A stretch of DNA of 64,000 nucleotides from Bubalus kerabau. Lineage: Eukaryota; Chordata; Mammalia; Artiodactyla; Bovidae. The notes beneath the pieces are model-generated. The model searched no databases. It saw nothing but the letters and a program-made list of their open reading frames with translations, and was not told where the DNA came from. The position numbers and the translations under genes were made by a program. This document shows, in pieces, positions 63,743 through 64,000 of the stretch (its first letter is position 1; every line of letters starts with the position of its first letter). The DNA is taken from assembly GCF_029407905.1 (NCBI RefSeq), contig NC_073635.1, positions 33,781,501-33,845,500 on the forward strand, in the 5' to 3' direction.

Positions 63743-64000
63743 GTGAGGCAATTCCCTTTATCCTGATTTTTGTGAAAAACCTGTTTCCCTTGTTCTTTCC
63801 GCCTCCTGCCCTTTCCCTCCCAGGGGTGTGGAGATTGACCCGCCACCATTTCCCAGGTCCTCTCGGCATCTTGAACATCGAATCCCCAGCAGGGCAGGCC
63901 CCTCTTCTGCTGCACCCCTCCATGGTCTTCCTTTCAATCAATGGCTTCTTGGCCCCAAATCCCGAGGTCCCCCCTCACTTCCTCTTCCTCACATCCCACG
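63743..64000. other. Start of intron after exon 27
   Basis: C-rich intronic DNA with no element or exon recognised; the gene continues beyond the window. Confidence 0.5.

Noticed and set aside
1..64000. Regularly recurring about 200-bp repeats as a CRISPR array or satellite
   Set aside because: They are dispersed Bov-tA, BovA2 and BovB copies in both orientations with separate target duplications; no constant spacer pattern.

Overview
This is vertebrate nuclear DNA from a bovid-type ruminant. It carries many copies of the ruminant-specific retroposon families Bov-tA (tRNA-Glu derived), BovA2 (ending in a CAGCAG tail), ART2A/BovB (RTE-type LINE), CHR-2 and ruminant L1. These are shared by cattle, sheep, goat and buffalo, so the species cannot be named from the window alone.

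The only protein-coding gene I can support runs left to right across the whole window. It is the middle and C-terminal part of a P4-ATPase (aminophospholipid flippase) of the ATP8A family. I assembled 27 exons between 303 and 63742. All 26 introns inside the window are GT-AG, every exon junction keeps phase, and the joined 2739 nt contain no stop. The 914-codon product (first and last codons split) starts just before the DGET loop of the actuator domain. It passes through M3-M4 with PISL, the DKTGT phosphorylation site, the nucleotide-binding and P domains (KGA-D, TGD, GDGAND) and M5-M10, and stops in the cytosolic tail. About 180 N-terminal residues lie upstream and roughly 40 C-terminal residues downstream. 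The sequence is closest to ATP8A2 as I recall it, but differs at many positions from both ATP8A1 and ATP8A2 of mammals. I therefore call it a third, ATP8A2-like paralog with an intact frame. Three features set it apart: a histidine in M4 where ATP8A2 has Asn359, an alanine in place of the usual glycine after the TGDKQETAINI motif, and absence of a 15-residue segment after the phosphorylation site.

Layout: 303-5819, actuator-domain exons and M3; 7372-12764, M4, the phosphorylated Asp and the start of the N domain; 16042-25291, N domain; 26795-38872, end of N domain and P domain; 43685-58541, M5-M10; 63650-63742, start of the C-tail. Introns make up about 96 percent of the window and are filled with retroposons in layers: old MIR, L2, MER5A, Tigger and L1 fragments, then CHR and BovB, then Bov-tA and BovA2. 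Target-site duplications allow many insertions to be bounded exactly and ordered by nesting. Notable repeat structures are a 5'-inverted, internally deleted L1 (13382-14345), a sense BovB inside an antisense BovB (22762-24615), a 3.2-kb antisense BovB with two later insertions (59230-62445), a short antisense U2 snRNA fragment 53 bp before an exon, and a 40-bp inverted duplication inside a BovB fragment.

No operons, CRISPR arrays, prokaryotic signals or second host gene were found. Repeat-family names and ATP8A2 residue numbers come from memory of these families, not from a database search.
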